A stretch of DNA of 64,000 bases from Stereocaulon alpinum (taxonomy: Eukaryota; Ascomycota; Lecanoromycetes; Lecanorales; Stereocaulaceae), in NCBI GenBank assembly GCA_018257865.1, contig JAEUBA010000045.1, positions 1 through 64,000 on the forward strand, given 5' to 3'. This document shows, in pieces, positions 54,512 to 64,000 of the stretch; position 1 is the first letter of the stretch, and each line of letters starts with the position of its first letter. Made by a program: the position numbers and the translations under genes. Under the pieces are notes generated by a model. That model worked only from the letters and a program-made list of their open reading frames with translations. It was not told where the DNA came from and searched no databases.

Positions 54512-56219
54512 TCAACCCCCAGGCGCCTCTGCCTCACGCAACCTCACCAAAACCCCCGTCCCGCTCTTGACCGAAAGCGTATGATTGAATCGAATCCTCC
54601 CACCCGGCGGCTCCATGCACTCCAGCGCATCGAATCGCTGCAGGAGTCTCACAACCGTATATGCAGTCTCGGTGAGAGCGGTTTGTTCTACGAGCATCAG
54701 ATGTAGTTAGTCAGCCAGCCAACCACAATCAAATCCATTCTTCAATCTACTTCAAAGCGAACTGTAGCCTCATCGCGCTCTCCCACCGTAACAGGGCTCA
54801 AGACAGAAACTAGGAGGTAAGACAGGAAAATCCCAACTTACGACCAATACACTTTCTCGGCCCCGCAGAAAAGGGCACGAATTCCATTCCCGTCTTTCGT
54901 CCCTCCCACCTCTCGGGTTTGAAAGCCATAGAATCTTCACCCCAGATATCCTCCCGATGATGCATCGCATGCGTGCAAATTAATACCCTCTGGCCCTTCG
55001 GTATGAAGATGGGATTCTCGCCGCCGGGTCCGCCGCCACGTGGTAAGGTCGTATCCTCAAGGGCGACGCGTTCATACATAGGCACGATGGCTGCAAGGCG
55101 AAGAGTCTCGTTGATGACGTGGTGGAGGTAGGTGCAAGATTGGAGTTCTGCAAAGGTGATAGAGTCACGTGAAGGGCCGATTGCTGTAAGGATCGTGGTG
55201 CGGAGGTGAGAGAAAGCGGCTGGTGAGCGCGAGAGGAAGTAGAAGATCCAGCTTAGAAGGGACGCGGTGGTGTCGCGGCCTGCGCTGAGGATGTTGAGAG
55301 TTTCGCTGCGAAGCTCCAACGGGTTCTCAGTGTGCTTTCTCAACTCGTTGAGGAGGCTGGATCGTTTCTCATCCGGTGAAGGTAAGTCGTTCTTGTCTTG
55401 GAGCTTTGCGTTCACAAAGTAATCGACATATATATGAACTTCCTCGCAGTGCTGAACAAACGTTCGGGGCTTAATCAGCCAGTGCCATTTTCCCAGTGAC
55501 AGTCTGGTATTCAGCCAGGCTTTGCCGGCATCGAAGTGATATCCGAAGTCCTTCACATCAGGAGCATCGACCTTTTCGTCCATTTGGGAGGGTGATTGGC
55601 CGTAAAGAAATTCCGTCATAAGCTCAAGGGTCAACTTGAAGAAGCATGGCTGCAGGTCCACCATGTCTGTCCATCTATCTGGCCCCACTCGCAGTGCTGA
55701 GGACAACGTATCGACATGCCTTGCCTCAAGAGCCAAATCCGCTACTTGCTCACGTGAGAATTGTGGGCGCAGCAGCGCTCTAGAATGTTTCCAAGCCTCC
55801 CCTCGCAGAGTGAATATGCCTAGGCCCAGCAGCGGCTCAAAGCTGCCACTTCTCCAGGGCCCAATGTCGAAGCTCGAGGCAAGCATTACGAAAATTGCCT
55901 TCACATTCTCTGGATCCCGAGTGAGTACCAATTCGGATCCTGGGAAGGCTTTGATCTGCACAGTATGAACATCCTTGCCAGCTTCCGTATTCATTCTCTC
56001 CATGATATATTGTGGGCCTCGTTCCTCTTTCGTGGCTTTCAACATGTCCAGCAGCGTGGTCAAACCAAGAAGATCTTTGCTGGGTAGCCTAAGCGCAGGC
56101 GAGCAGCCTTGACGAGCAGCCTCTGCTGCAATCTGCCTTTTGGCCGCCAGCGAAGAGATTATTTTAACAACGAGCAACACAAACCCCCCGCAGAGCAGTC
56201 CAAGCGATACAATCGCCAT
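54512..56219 (-). CDS. cytochrome P450, CYP52-like (alkane/fatty-acid omega-hydroxylase type)
   Basis: ER-anchored haem monooxygenase. Exons 56219-54842 and 54687-54512; 517 residues. The 154-bp intron joins GPRKCIG to QQTALTETAYTVVRLLQRF, the usual text after the haem loop in CYP52 proteins. Visible: N-terminal anchor (about residues 2-24), I-helix AGRDTTAS (313-320), K-helix E371-x-x-R374 (ETLR), FKPERWEG, and haem loop FSAGPRKCIG (450-459) with axial C457. ATG 56219 (MAIVSLG) is the first in frame. CYP52 members oxidise terminal carbons of alkanes or fatty acids, and some serve in glycolipid or secondary metabolism. It is divergent from a BAHD-type acyltransferase, 854 bp between starts, which suggests a shared pathway; this is inference. 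Subfamily cannot be fixed by eye. Confidence 0.9.
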
Positions 56220-57073
56220 TGTAAGGTGATACAAAATTAGGTCAGCAGTCTAGCCAAAGCCTCATGAAGAAGACCAGGCTTCCAGGAAGAGAGCAGCAGA
56301 CGTGGGATCAGGATCGAGGCAGAGTACATGTACATTCGGTTTGGAAAGTAGTAATCAGTGTCCTTGCCAGCTGAAGAGGACCTTCAAAAGCATTTGGGAG
56401 TGTTGACTGATCTACTAAGGATACGGAGCTGTGCTATTAAATAGGAATGGAGCGATGTGTTGGGCCTCGACATACTTAGTGCGCATGGTTGAGTGTTATT
56501 CCCGACAGCAATGAGCTGGGATCTGGCAATAGTTGAGACTGAGAAGTCGTCCCCTGGTCTTCACAAAGCAACACAAGAAGTTCAATTCTCAAAGCAGCAT
56601 CCCAATTAAAGCGGCGTGGGAGGAAACTTCGACGTGTGACGCCTCTTGCCACAATTTGCAGGGTATCAGGGCGGCGTTTGGGTCAGGATCGCCCAATAGA
56701 GAGCTGAATCCTGGGTACACTCCACCCAGACACATACATGCATGAAGAACTGTAGGCATCGCGAACCAATCGGCAGTATATCCGGGTTTCCGGTTCCTGG
56801 GTTTGCAGACCCAAGGTTTTCAACGATTTTGAGTGACCACGCCTGTTGACGCTATCGAATATGCAAGCCAAGGGTAGAGCCCAACACCATCATTGAGCAT
56901 GGTAGTCTCGTAGGCTTATAATGAACAGGAGGGGCGCTTCAATCGAAACATGGTTCACAAGGTGAAAACGCCAGCATCATACACTGTTGTCAGTCCTCTT
57001 CTGTCTCTTTCACATAACATCGGCCTTATCCACTCCAGCTTGCGAGCTGTACGGGACACTTTTCGATCGCAAC
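56220..57073. promoter_or_regulatory. divergent promoter region of P450 and acyltransferase
   Basis: 854 bp between the two start codons. No regulator box identified. If the two genes act together, co-regulating sites would be expected here. Confidence 0.4.
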
Positions 57074-58633
57074 ATGGCCGACCAGAAACCCTCAGTTTTA
57101 CGGCTCTCGCCGCTGGATATGCTGATGCCACGGATGCATGTGCCGAAACTGCTTTACTTTTCTTCCAGTTCGGAGCCCGGAGCCATTCTGGCCACTCTTC
57201 GCACGGCCCTCGCGCTTACCATCGAAGCTATACCCATCATTAGCGGCTCTATTGCTTTAAGCGAGCATGAGAGCGATCAGCAAGGATCCTTGAGCGTCCA
57301 GCGTCCGCACTTGTCAGCGGAACAAATTCTGTCCAGCAATGACCTACGTGAGATTTACGACTTTGAGAGGCTGCGTGCGTCACACTTTCCCTCCAACGCT
57401 ATACCATTGGCCGAGTATGCGCCTAAATCATTCGGCGAATCAGCAGAATCTATGCCTGTGATGATGGCGCAGGCAAACTTCTTGCGTGGAGGGTTGCTTC
57501 TTTTTTTCGCCATCCACCACTGTGTCATGGATGAGATGGGCTTTTTCAATGTCATGAAGGTCTGGGCCGCCTGTGCTCGAGGAGATACCGGCCTAGATTT
57601 TATTTCGTCTCAGTGGTTCGACAGAGAGCCGTTAATGCAAGGTTCTGGTACCGGAAGGCTAGAAGATCATCCAGAGTACACGCTCTCTCTAGAAGGAGTA
57701 GCTACAAAAGCCACCGAAGACCCCAGTGTTTTCTATCCAACCAAAAGCTCGGAGGTGGAGTCAGCCGTGTTTTTCCTGTCCGATGAGTCTCTAAGGCGTT
57801 TGAAAGCAGCAGCAACAAGACTGCACGGGTCTCGGACAGGCGAACAAGATGTGCAAGAAAACACATGGATCTCGACCAATGACGCTCTCATTGCACTTTT
57901 CTGGTGCAGCATAACTTCTGCTAGAATTAGTGAAAGCACAGAAGATGAGAACATCTTCCCAAGATTTGGCATGGCTGTGAACGGCCGAGACCGTCTCAGA
58001 CCACCGATGCCACCGGACTATATTGGGAACGTGGTACTCATCGCCAAGACTGTCACATCTGCCGGAACTCTGCTTCCTTCAAATCCTGATAGCCTTGTTG
58101 AGGCTGCTCTACTTGTAAGGAGGTCAATCAACGATGTCGATGACGCGTATATTAGGGATACAATCCAGCTGGTCCGCTCAGTCAAAGACCTCGGTCAATT
58201 GGCCCCTCGTAGACGCCCAGCAGTCGAGCACAGTCTCGGATGCAGTTCTTGGGCAAGACAACCCTATTATAGCCTGGACTGGGGCAATCTAATAGGTGGC
58301 AGGTGTGAGCGAGTTCGTTGGAGGAGCCTCAGAACTGATGGCCTTTTCATGATCTTCCCTCGTCTACCGCAGGCTGAAGATGCGGAGGGTATGCCTGACC
58401 GGAATCGGCGTCAGAAGAGAGCATCAGGAAATTTGCTATGGCGCTTCTGGTACACAGTGTGGGGATTTTGCCGACGCTGGTGGTGGTTGAGCGTTGGTAT
58501 GCCAAACCGAAAGCCTTTGAATACTCATGGAAATGGTGGCGTGGAGGTGCTCCTAGGGTTGAAGACAGATCATATGCGCCGGTTAAAGGAGGACGATACT
58601 TTCACTCAGTTCGCAGAATGGCGGTGCAACTGA
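57074..58633 (+). CDS. BAHD-type (transferase family) acyltransferase
   Basis: Predicted CoA-dependent O- or N-acyltransferase, like fungal trichothecene 3-O-acetyltransferase relatives. Read as one exon, 519 residues, ATG 57074 (MADQKPSVLRLSPLDMLMPRM; the LSPLD..MP text is typical). Catalytic HxxxD is H149-CVM-D153 (AIHHCVMDEMG); the structural DFGWG motif appears as LDWGN. Mid-domain text WISTNDALIALFWCSITSAR and NGRDRLRPPMPPDYIGN fits the family. Odd: after the FPRLPQ strand, where a short loop should lead to GGVEVLLGLK, there are about 50 extra residues including a Trp/Arg-rich run (WRFWYTVWGFCRRWWWLS). A GTATGC..ACAG pair at 58389-58457 (69 bp, stop-free, in phase) could be a missed intron covering part of it. 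Substrate unknown; likely partner is the divergent P450. Confidence 0.82.
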   Translation: MADQKPSVLRLSPLDMLMPRMHVPKLLYFSSSSEPGAILATLRTALALTIEAIPIISGSIALSEHESDQQGSLSVQRPHLSAEQILSSNDLREIYDFERLRASHFPSNAIPLAEYAPKSFGESAESMPVMMAQANFLRGGLLLFFAIHHCVMDEMGFFNVMKVWAACARGDTGLDFISSQWFDREPLMQGSGTGRLEDHPEYTLSLEGVATKATEDPSVFYPTKSSEVESAVFFLSDESLRRLKAAATRLHGSRTGEQDVQENTWISTNDALIALFWCSITSARISESTEDENIFPRFGMAVNGRDRLRPPMPPDYIGNVVLIAKTVTSAGTLLPSNPDSLVEAALLVRRSINDVDDAYIRDTIQLVRSVKDLGQLAPRRRPAVEHSLGCSSWARQPYYSLDWGNLIGGRCERVRWRSLRTDGLFMIFPRLPQAEDAEGMPDRNRRQKRASGNLLWRFWYTVWGFCRRWWWLSVGMPNRKPLNTHGNGGVEVLLGLKTDHMRRLKEDDTFTQFAEWRCN

Positions 58634-59419
58634 TCACACCAGGGGCTCTGCAATCAGGCGTCATGGAGGGATTGAAGTTGCAAGCACACTTGAGGTAAAC
58701 GTGGTGCCTCGAAGGATCGAGGTGTTTTTTAAGATCATGACCCAGGAAGAGGTCGACTATGAAGAACAGCTCACTTATCAAGCTAGAAAACCCTAGACAT
58801 GGGACCATGATAAGAATGCATGCATAAAGCTAGCCATTTCGAGAGACAATCAACGATTAATCACATCGTTCACCCGAGACAAAGCGGCGAATTGATAGAG
58901 TGCATGGACTCGAGAGCGTCAGTAAACTCTAGAGAAAAAGTTAAAGCAGTGGAGCATGCACTTCCGACGAGCATATAGGTCTTTTGAAGGAGGCTCGAGC
59001 ACTGTTTGATACAAGTAGTGTTTCCCGTCAGCACGCGACTGGGTCTGATGGCATTGAACTCAAGCAGGACTTCCGCATCTTTGTATCATAGTGAACGAGT
59101 AGCAGTAGATAATGAACAAAGCGCGCATAAGGAAGATAACAACATAACCTGTCAAATGAGGAAAGAAATTATTAGGGGCGTAGGAAAGTGAGATTGAGAT
59201 GTACTGTAAAGATGGTCGCTGCTGCCTGAGGTTTCCGCCAAGCCTTTACTACGGCGTGGCCAATCCCCACTTTAGCTGCGTTCCCATTAGCCACCCAAAC
59301 ACCTGATTTACAACGTCGTTAACAAGTCACTCCACTGGTGCAACGGTCACCTTTTACACAGCAAAAAACACACCGCTCACTCTTCTACGACACCAATGTC
59401 TCGATGACATGAGACCAAA
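58634..59419. other. intergenic, no gene recognised
   Basis: 3' flank of the acyltransferase and promoter of the Ear1-like gene. Nothing else recognised. Confidence 0.4.
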
Positions 59420-61052
59420 ATGATGGAACAGGTCCTTGCTGCACCTCCGACTACTGTCTCAACGTCATACCTCTCAGCTCCAACACCCGCGGACCACAGG
59501 TCGCCATGGCGAGAGTCGCCTCGTGAAGGTACTAATGCAGTGGTATATGTCATCAGCAATAATGGCTCAACAGGCAAGGGCATCCTCATTGGAATGCTCT
59601 CTGCCTTCGGTTCAGCTGCATTTGTTGTCCTCGTCTTCGCCATATTCTACTTCTTCAGATATACCAGCCGAGGACGAATATTTTTAGATCGGATTGGCAG
59701 GCCTGGAGAGTATGATGATGAGCAAGCACTGGCTAGGGAAGAGGCGGAAGCGCTGGAAGAGATGGATGATCTGCAACGAGTGGAATATCTCAGAGCGAAA
59801 GGTGCGTTAGGCGGCAGCATTTTGTGTTTCAGTAAATAATCACTTTATACTGATTTTGGTTCTTTGAAGCATTCATCCAAGCCAACCCGCCTGAAACCCT
59901 TCCGACAGATATCTCGCTATCACAGTTTCTCGCGATACAAGAGAAGGGCGTATCAGCTTGGGAATTCGAGCCCGAGCTGGAAATAGCCAACTGCTTTGTC
60001 GAAGGCCGAACAGAGATTGAGTTCTTCGACTCAGAGTGCAGTGTCCAAAGCAATCTCCCAATACCAAAACAGAATGAAGTCTACTATTGGGAAGCCAAGA
60101 TCTACGACAAAACCGAGTCCTCCATTATCAGCATCGGCGTATCCACAAAACCATATCCTCTCTTTCGTCTGCCAGGTACTTGCACTATCTCTCTATATCT
60201 CGTGCTTTACATCTCACTAACCCTCCGCCACCAGGCTGGCACAAGACCTCCATAGCCTACACCTCCCTCGGCCCCCGCCGCTACAACCAACCCTTCACAC
60301 CAACCCCCTACGGCCCTTCCTACGTCCAAGGCGATGTAGTAGGCGTCGGATACCGTCCACGCACCGGCTCCATCTTCTTTACCCGCAACGGCAAGAAACT
60401 CGACGACGTCGCTCACGGCCTGAAGTCCCAAAACTTCTTTCCTACCGTTGGCGCCAACGGACCATGCACTGTACATGTAAATTTCGGCCAGTCAGGCTTC
60501 GTATTCATAGAAGCGAACGTTAAGAAATGGGGACTTGCGCCTATGACGGGTAGTCTGGCGCCACCGCCTCCATATGGGAGCGAGCAGGGGAGCATATTGC
60601 TTGAGGCAGGGAGAGATGGCGCCAGACAGGGTCAAGGGGCCAGAGATTACATACAAGCTGGACACGGAAGATCGAGGAGTGGACAGGTGGTGCCGAATCC
60701 ACCTATGAGTCCTGGCCCGCAGCGTTCACCAACTGAAATTTCCTTGGCGCAGCTGACTCATATACCGAGCAACGAGGACGTGGGCGAAGGAACTAGCCGA
60801 AGTGCAGAGGATGGGTATCCGGATCACAGAATGGGAGTGGAAACGCACGACCCGCAGGATTTCTCAGCACCGCCGCCTGACTACACGAGCCCTGAAGGCT
60901 CACAGGACAACAGTCGGAGGAGTAGCGAAGGCAGCGAAGGCGACGGTGCAGAGAGACCGCTTATAAGACACGGATCGCCCAGACCACCTATACCCAGCTA
61001 TGATGCGGCTGTGGCGAATGACTCACGGTCTAGGAATCGAGATCATGGATGA
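59420..61052 (+). CDS. Ear1/Ssh4-like endosomal Rsp5 adaptor with SPRY domain
   Basis: Membrane adaptor that brings the Rsp5/Nedd4 ubiquitin ligase to cargo at endosome or vacuole. Exons 59420-59801, 59870-60175, 60235-61052; 501 residues. Introns of 68 bp (branch ACTGATT) and 59 bp (branch ACTAACC). One transmembrane helix at about residues 54-80 (GILIGMLSAFGSAAFVVLVF), then an acidic linker (EEAEALEEMDDLQRVEYLRAK) and a SPRY/B30.2 domain (VSAWEFEPELEIANCFVEGR, VYYWEAKIYDKTESSIISIG, GDVVGVGYRPRTGSIFFTRNGKKL). Downstream are two PY motifs, PPPPYG and PPPDYT, the usual WW-domain ligands of Rsp5. ATG 59420 is followed directly by a second ATG. Yeast has two paralogues (EAR1, SSH4); filamentous fungi often have one, so I leave the symbol open. 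Confidence 0.88.
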
Positions 61053-61726
61053 ATAAGATACAAGGATGATGAGGCAGATGGTGATGGTTGAGGTAAATGA
61101 TACCCAGCATGTTGATGATGATTTACGGACTAGGAATATTGGTACATAGGGGACGGATACCGGTGCATCCGATGAACTTTTAGCATTGCGAGGAACGGTT
61201 GGTTGGTTGGTCTGCAGCGAGCAAGCGATGGTTCGTTGATTGGGTGGGTGGGAGGAGGCGGCGTTTTGTATGGTTGATGCATGAGGTTGTGGAGTGGGAA
61301 CATCTACTCTTTTAGGAGGGATAGGACAAAAGCTCCTTCGCTAAGCAGCAGCAGCAGCAGCAGCAGCATTGGTCAACATGTAAGATACCACTCTATCGAG
61401 TAGGGTACGAATGAAATGTTCTCAACTATGCTCTTTGCACATAGTACCAGTGACATTTTCCTTCTTCTAACTTCTAAGAGAATCTCTAGTCTAATCTAAC
61501 ATGACCGCCAGAAGTACCAAAATCAAACCAAATCCAGAAAAAACTGGATCTATCTTATCGCGTCACCAGACACCCAAACACCAAGAAGCAAGAAGTCATT
61601 TCCCAAACCCAATAAATCGTTATTCGTCGTATATTGAGACATCCGCTAGACAAGAACGTAAACAGATAGAACAGATACGAGGCAAAGTCATATGACCAGC
61701 TGCATCAAAGAACGCAAAAAGCGGCA
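61053..61726. other. intergenic with AGC repeat
   Basis: Convergent 3' flanks. Holds the (AGC)8 run; otherwise nothing recognised. Confidence 0.45.
61344..61367. repeat. (AGC)8 trinucleotide microsatellite
   Basis: Eight uninterrupted AGC units in the 3' flank between the Ear1-like gene and PDE1. Confidence 0.9.
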
Positions 61727-63575
61727 TCAAAGCCATATCGAAGTGCGCGCCTTTGAAATAACAAACCCACACCCCAACCCCTCTTCCCTCTCCGCCTCCT
61801 CTAGCTGCGCAAGTATAGCTTCACCAGGCGGCGGTCCATCTTTCAGTGTCTCCTTGACATGTATGATGATGATCTGCACACCACTCAGAGGTCCTCTATC
61901 CTGTTTAGTAACGGTTTCGTCGATGGAGTCAGGGATATCGAGGCGGAGGTCTTTGGCTGGGCGAGCGATTTCCGAGTCTTCGGAGACGAGGGTGGCGGGT
62001 GTTGAAGGGCTGACTGTTTGTCGTCTTGTTTTGCGGCCTTGGCTGGGTGTGCGGCCTCTTCGTGGACGAGGGGTTTCTGCTTCTTCGGGGATTGTGAAGC
62101 CGTTGGGTTGGCGTTTACGTTTGCGGCCTGAGTGGATTTGTTGTTCTGGTGGTCGGAGGGCTTTTACTTTGTCAGCTAGGACTTTGAGCTCGGCGATGAG
62201 ATGGCGAGGGGCGAGGTGGCCGAAGAGGGTTTCGTCGGATTGGGAGTTGTCGTAGGAGCATTCGATTAGGATGCCTGTTAGGAGACCGCTGGCTATCTTT
62301 GTGGCGGCGTCGGACCATACCTGGTCTGTGCGTGGGGAGAGGGAGAGGGAGTCGGGCTCTACGTCGCCGAAGATGAGGACTTCGTTGCCGGTGTGATCGT
62401 CGCGGAGGAAGAAGGCGGAGCTATCGATTGGGCGCATGATGTCTCCGTAGCCTTGACCATTTTGCGCTGTGCCTAGGGGTGTGATTGCATGCTGGGAAGC
62501 TCTTCTTGAAGCGGCTTCGTTGAATGCTTCGTGTGTGCTACCGCTGCCGTTGCCATGGCCTCGGTGTTTCCGCATGCATTGGCCGTGACTCACGCTCCAG
62601 CATTTGACTGCTAGTCCGTCGCAGACCTCAATGTAACCTCTGCTTTCACCATCACCAAATTGTATGTTGCCTCCTTCGACCAGACGCATGTAGCTCACAA
62701 AGCCCACTCCTCCATCCTCGTCTGACATATTCGGCCATATCACGTCGTTGAAGATGTGAGTCTTGATGGCATCGATCGTTGCTGGTAGCGCTGCTATCCT
62801 CTTTGGGCGCGAAGTATGTTGGAATGAGGCGGTATTTATAGCGAAACCTGATATGTGATCAAGATGGGGATGTGTGATCAGATAAGTAGAGATCAGGTTT
62901 CGCATGAAGTAGGCAGCATTCGCTTTGACAGATTCAAACGGAACTTCTAGATCTGCGAAAGGGCCAGAAGTAAGGCATCGTATCGTGGCTCCATCGACCT
63001 GCTGTGACGGAGTAGCCCCTCCGTTGCTGTTTAGCTCACTTATCGAGTTGGTGTGTCTTAGTGCTCTTGCAGCTTGCGCAGAACTTGCTCTTGGCCGTAC
63101 ACTTCTGCCGCCAGTCGAAGGCGCGAAGTCTGAGGGTTCCTCTGGGACAGGGACTGCCTCTGAAAGGTGCTCTCCAAAGATCTTGATTACCGCCGCGAGA
63201 TGAGTACCGGCGTCAACGGCGAGAACAGACCCTTTGGCCCAGTTCGTGGCCGTGGACCTGACCAGAAGACCAGTCACATTGTCTTCGTTGGGTCCACCGC
63301 CGGAACCCTATGGGTCGTGTGTTAGCATCCGTAGTTAAGACATAGAACAAAGAAGCATGAGTCAGATCCGCAGAGTCCCATCCTTGCTAATGCAATGCCA
63401 GAGGAGACATGCAGGGCGGGTCCCGACGCATCCATCTCGCATCGCGGTAGCGTCAGGAAAGTACCCTTCCATATAAGACGGCATTCGGACGTACCAATAC
63501 TATAATTTGAAATGCTGGTGGCTTATATTGCGGAAGAGCCCCAGCATTTGCCGACTCGACACCATCCGCTCTCAT
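61727..63575 (-). CDS. PDE1: PDE1, low-affinity class II cAMP phosphodiesterase
   Basis: Hydrolyses cAMP to AMP and so damps PKA signalling. Exons 63575-63495 and 63307-61727; 553 residues. The 187-bp phase-0 intron (GTACGT..CATAG) joins PPAFQIIVL to GSGGGPNEDNVTGLLVRS, a class II signature. The metal-binding motif is H173-P-H175-L-D177-H178 (THPHLDHISG), of the metallo-beta-lactamase-like fold. Further family text: WPNMSDEDGGVGFVSYMRL, CWSVSHGQC, SSAFFLRDDHTGNEVLIFGD and GLLTGILIECSYDNSQSDETLFGHLAPRHLI. Between residues 78 and 135 a Ser/Pro-rich loop is inserted after GEHLSEA, and another disordered, basic, Ser/Thr-Pro stretch lies near the C-terminus (GRKRKRQPNGF to about SEDSEI). ATG 63575 is the first in frame of a short exon. 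Confidence 0.92.
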
Positions 63576-63641
63576 CGAATGTCTGCCCCTCCACTATGCG
63601 TTCAGGGCCTGAGCAGTATTGACCCAGTACCACCAATTCTT

Positions 63642-63984
63642 TTAACCACAATAAATCCTCCGTTTCTTTTGAATAGGCCCCAAAAGCCAGCGCCCAGAAC
63701 CTAATGCCCACCTATTCGTTTGAAGCAAGCTCGACTTCCTTTTGTCCTCGACTTCTCCGACACCACCATGCAAGTAAGCGATAGAGGATCGGATCGGATC
63801 GGGCTGAGACCATCAGACGCTGAGACGGGTAGGTGCGTTTACCTTGGATGAAGGTGCGTTGCTCGATGAACTGGAGTTTGAACTGGTGTACATAGGAGTT
63901 GTTATTGGGAGCAGATTGTGGGTCAGGAGGGGGGAAAGTCTTGGATAGAAGCATAGACCTCAAATTGAACCCGGCAGCTCTCAT
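63642..63984 (-). CDS. hypothetical small gene at the window edge
   Basis: Not recognised. An ATG at 63984 opens a frame reading MRAAGFNLRSMLLSKTFPPP and HQFKLQFIEQRTFIQG. A GTAAAC..GAAG intron (63842-63752, 91 bp) would join it, in phase, to a basic second exon ending at 63642, giving 83 residues. Unspliced, the frame runs to 63712 (90 residues). The N-terminus is amphipathic and free of acidic residues, as in some mitochondrial proteins. Against it: the end lies only 66 bp from the PDE1 start, and nothing outside composition supports it. The real start could lie beyond the window. Confidence 0.3.
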
Positions 63985-64000
63985 GAAGGCTTGGAGTCCG

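Noticed and set aside
1..64000. CRISPR arrays, insertion sequences, prophage or other prokaryotic systems
   Set aside because: The window is eukaryotic throughout; no regularly spaced repeats or prokaryotic gene families were seen.

Overview
The window is nuclear DNA of a filamentous ascomycete (Pezizomycotina, perhaps Dothideomycetes, which I cannot prove). The evidence is dense genes on both strands, short GT-AG introns of about 48-200 bp with CTAAC/CTGAC-like branch sites, a nuclear tRNA-Thr with a T-run terminator, fungus-specific families (Zn2Cys6 regulator, CYP52-type P450, Mss51, Ear1/Ssh4, class II cAMP phosphodiesterase), and a block destroyed by repeat-induced point mutation (RIP). 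Exon coordinates are in the evidence fields. They were derived by hand from splice signals plus family knowledge; no alignment or RNA data were available.

Layout. 1-3855 is RIP-saturated repeat DNA, almost empty of CA/TG dinucleotides. On the minus strand it still carries recognisable traces of a Tad1-like LINE ORF1 (about 1-1000) and of a Ty3/Gypsy gag-protease-pol start (about 1080-2450). Euchromatin begins abruptly at about 3855: GT8 glycosyltransferase (+), J-domain protein (+), nitrilase (-), splicing factor RSE1 (-), MSS51 (+), a stop-broken HeLo/STAND-N-like gene (+), a VHS/GAT-type endosomal adaptor (-), UBX2 (-), PAN3 (+), ferroportin (+), NTF2-like protein (-), tRNA-Thr(TGT) (+), MAPKK PBS2 (-), AEC/PIN-like carrier (+), Spd1/Dif1-like RNR regulator (+), transportin KAP104 (+). 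A 4.5 kb gene-poor stretch (45325-49818) follows. Then come a Zn2Cys6 regulator (+), UCH37-type deubiquitinase (+), CYP52-like P450 (-) divergent from a BAHD-type acyltransferase (+), an Ear1/Ssh4-like Rsp5 adaptor (+), PDE1 (-), and a doubtful small gene at the right edge.

Most genes are unrelated housekeeping or signalling functions, as is usual in fungi. Recurrent themes are RNA metabolism (RSE1, MSS51, PAN3), ubiquitin and membrane-protein sorting (VHS/GAT adaptor, UBX2, UCH37, Ear1), nuclear import (KAP104) and stress or cAMP signalling (PBS2, PDE1). The only pair that looks metabolically linked is the divergent P450/acyltransferase pair. The most unusual points are: a PAN3 whose N-terminal linker is expanded by several hundred residues and carries a RanBP2-like zinc finger; the two RIP-destroyed retroelements side by side; an RNR regulator with a textbook PIP box; and GC-rich, hairpin-capable islands in otherwise empty intergenic DNA.
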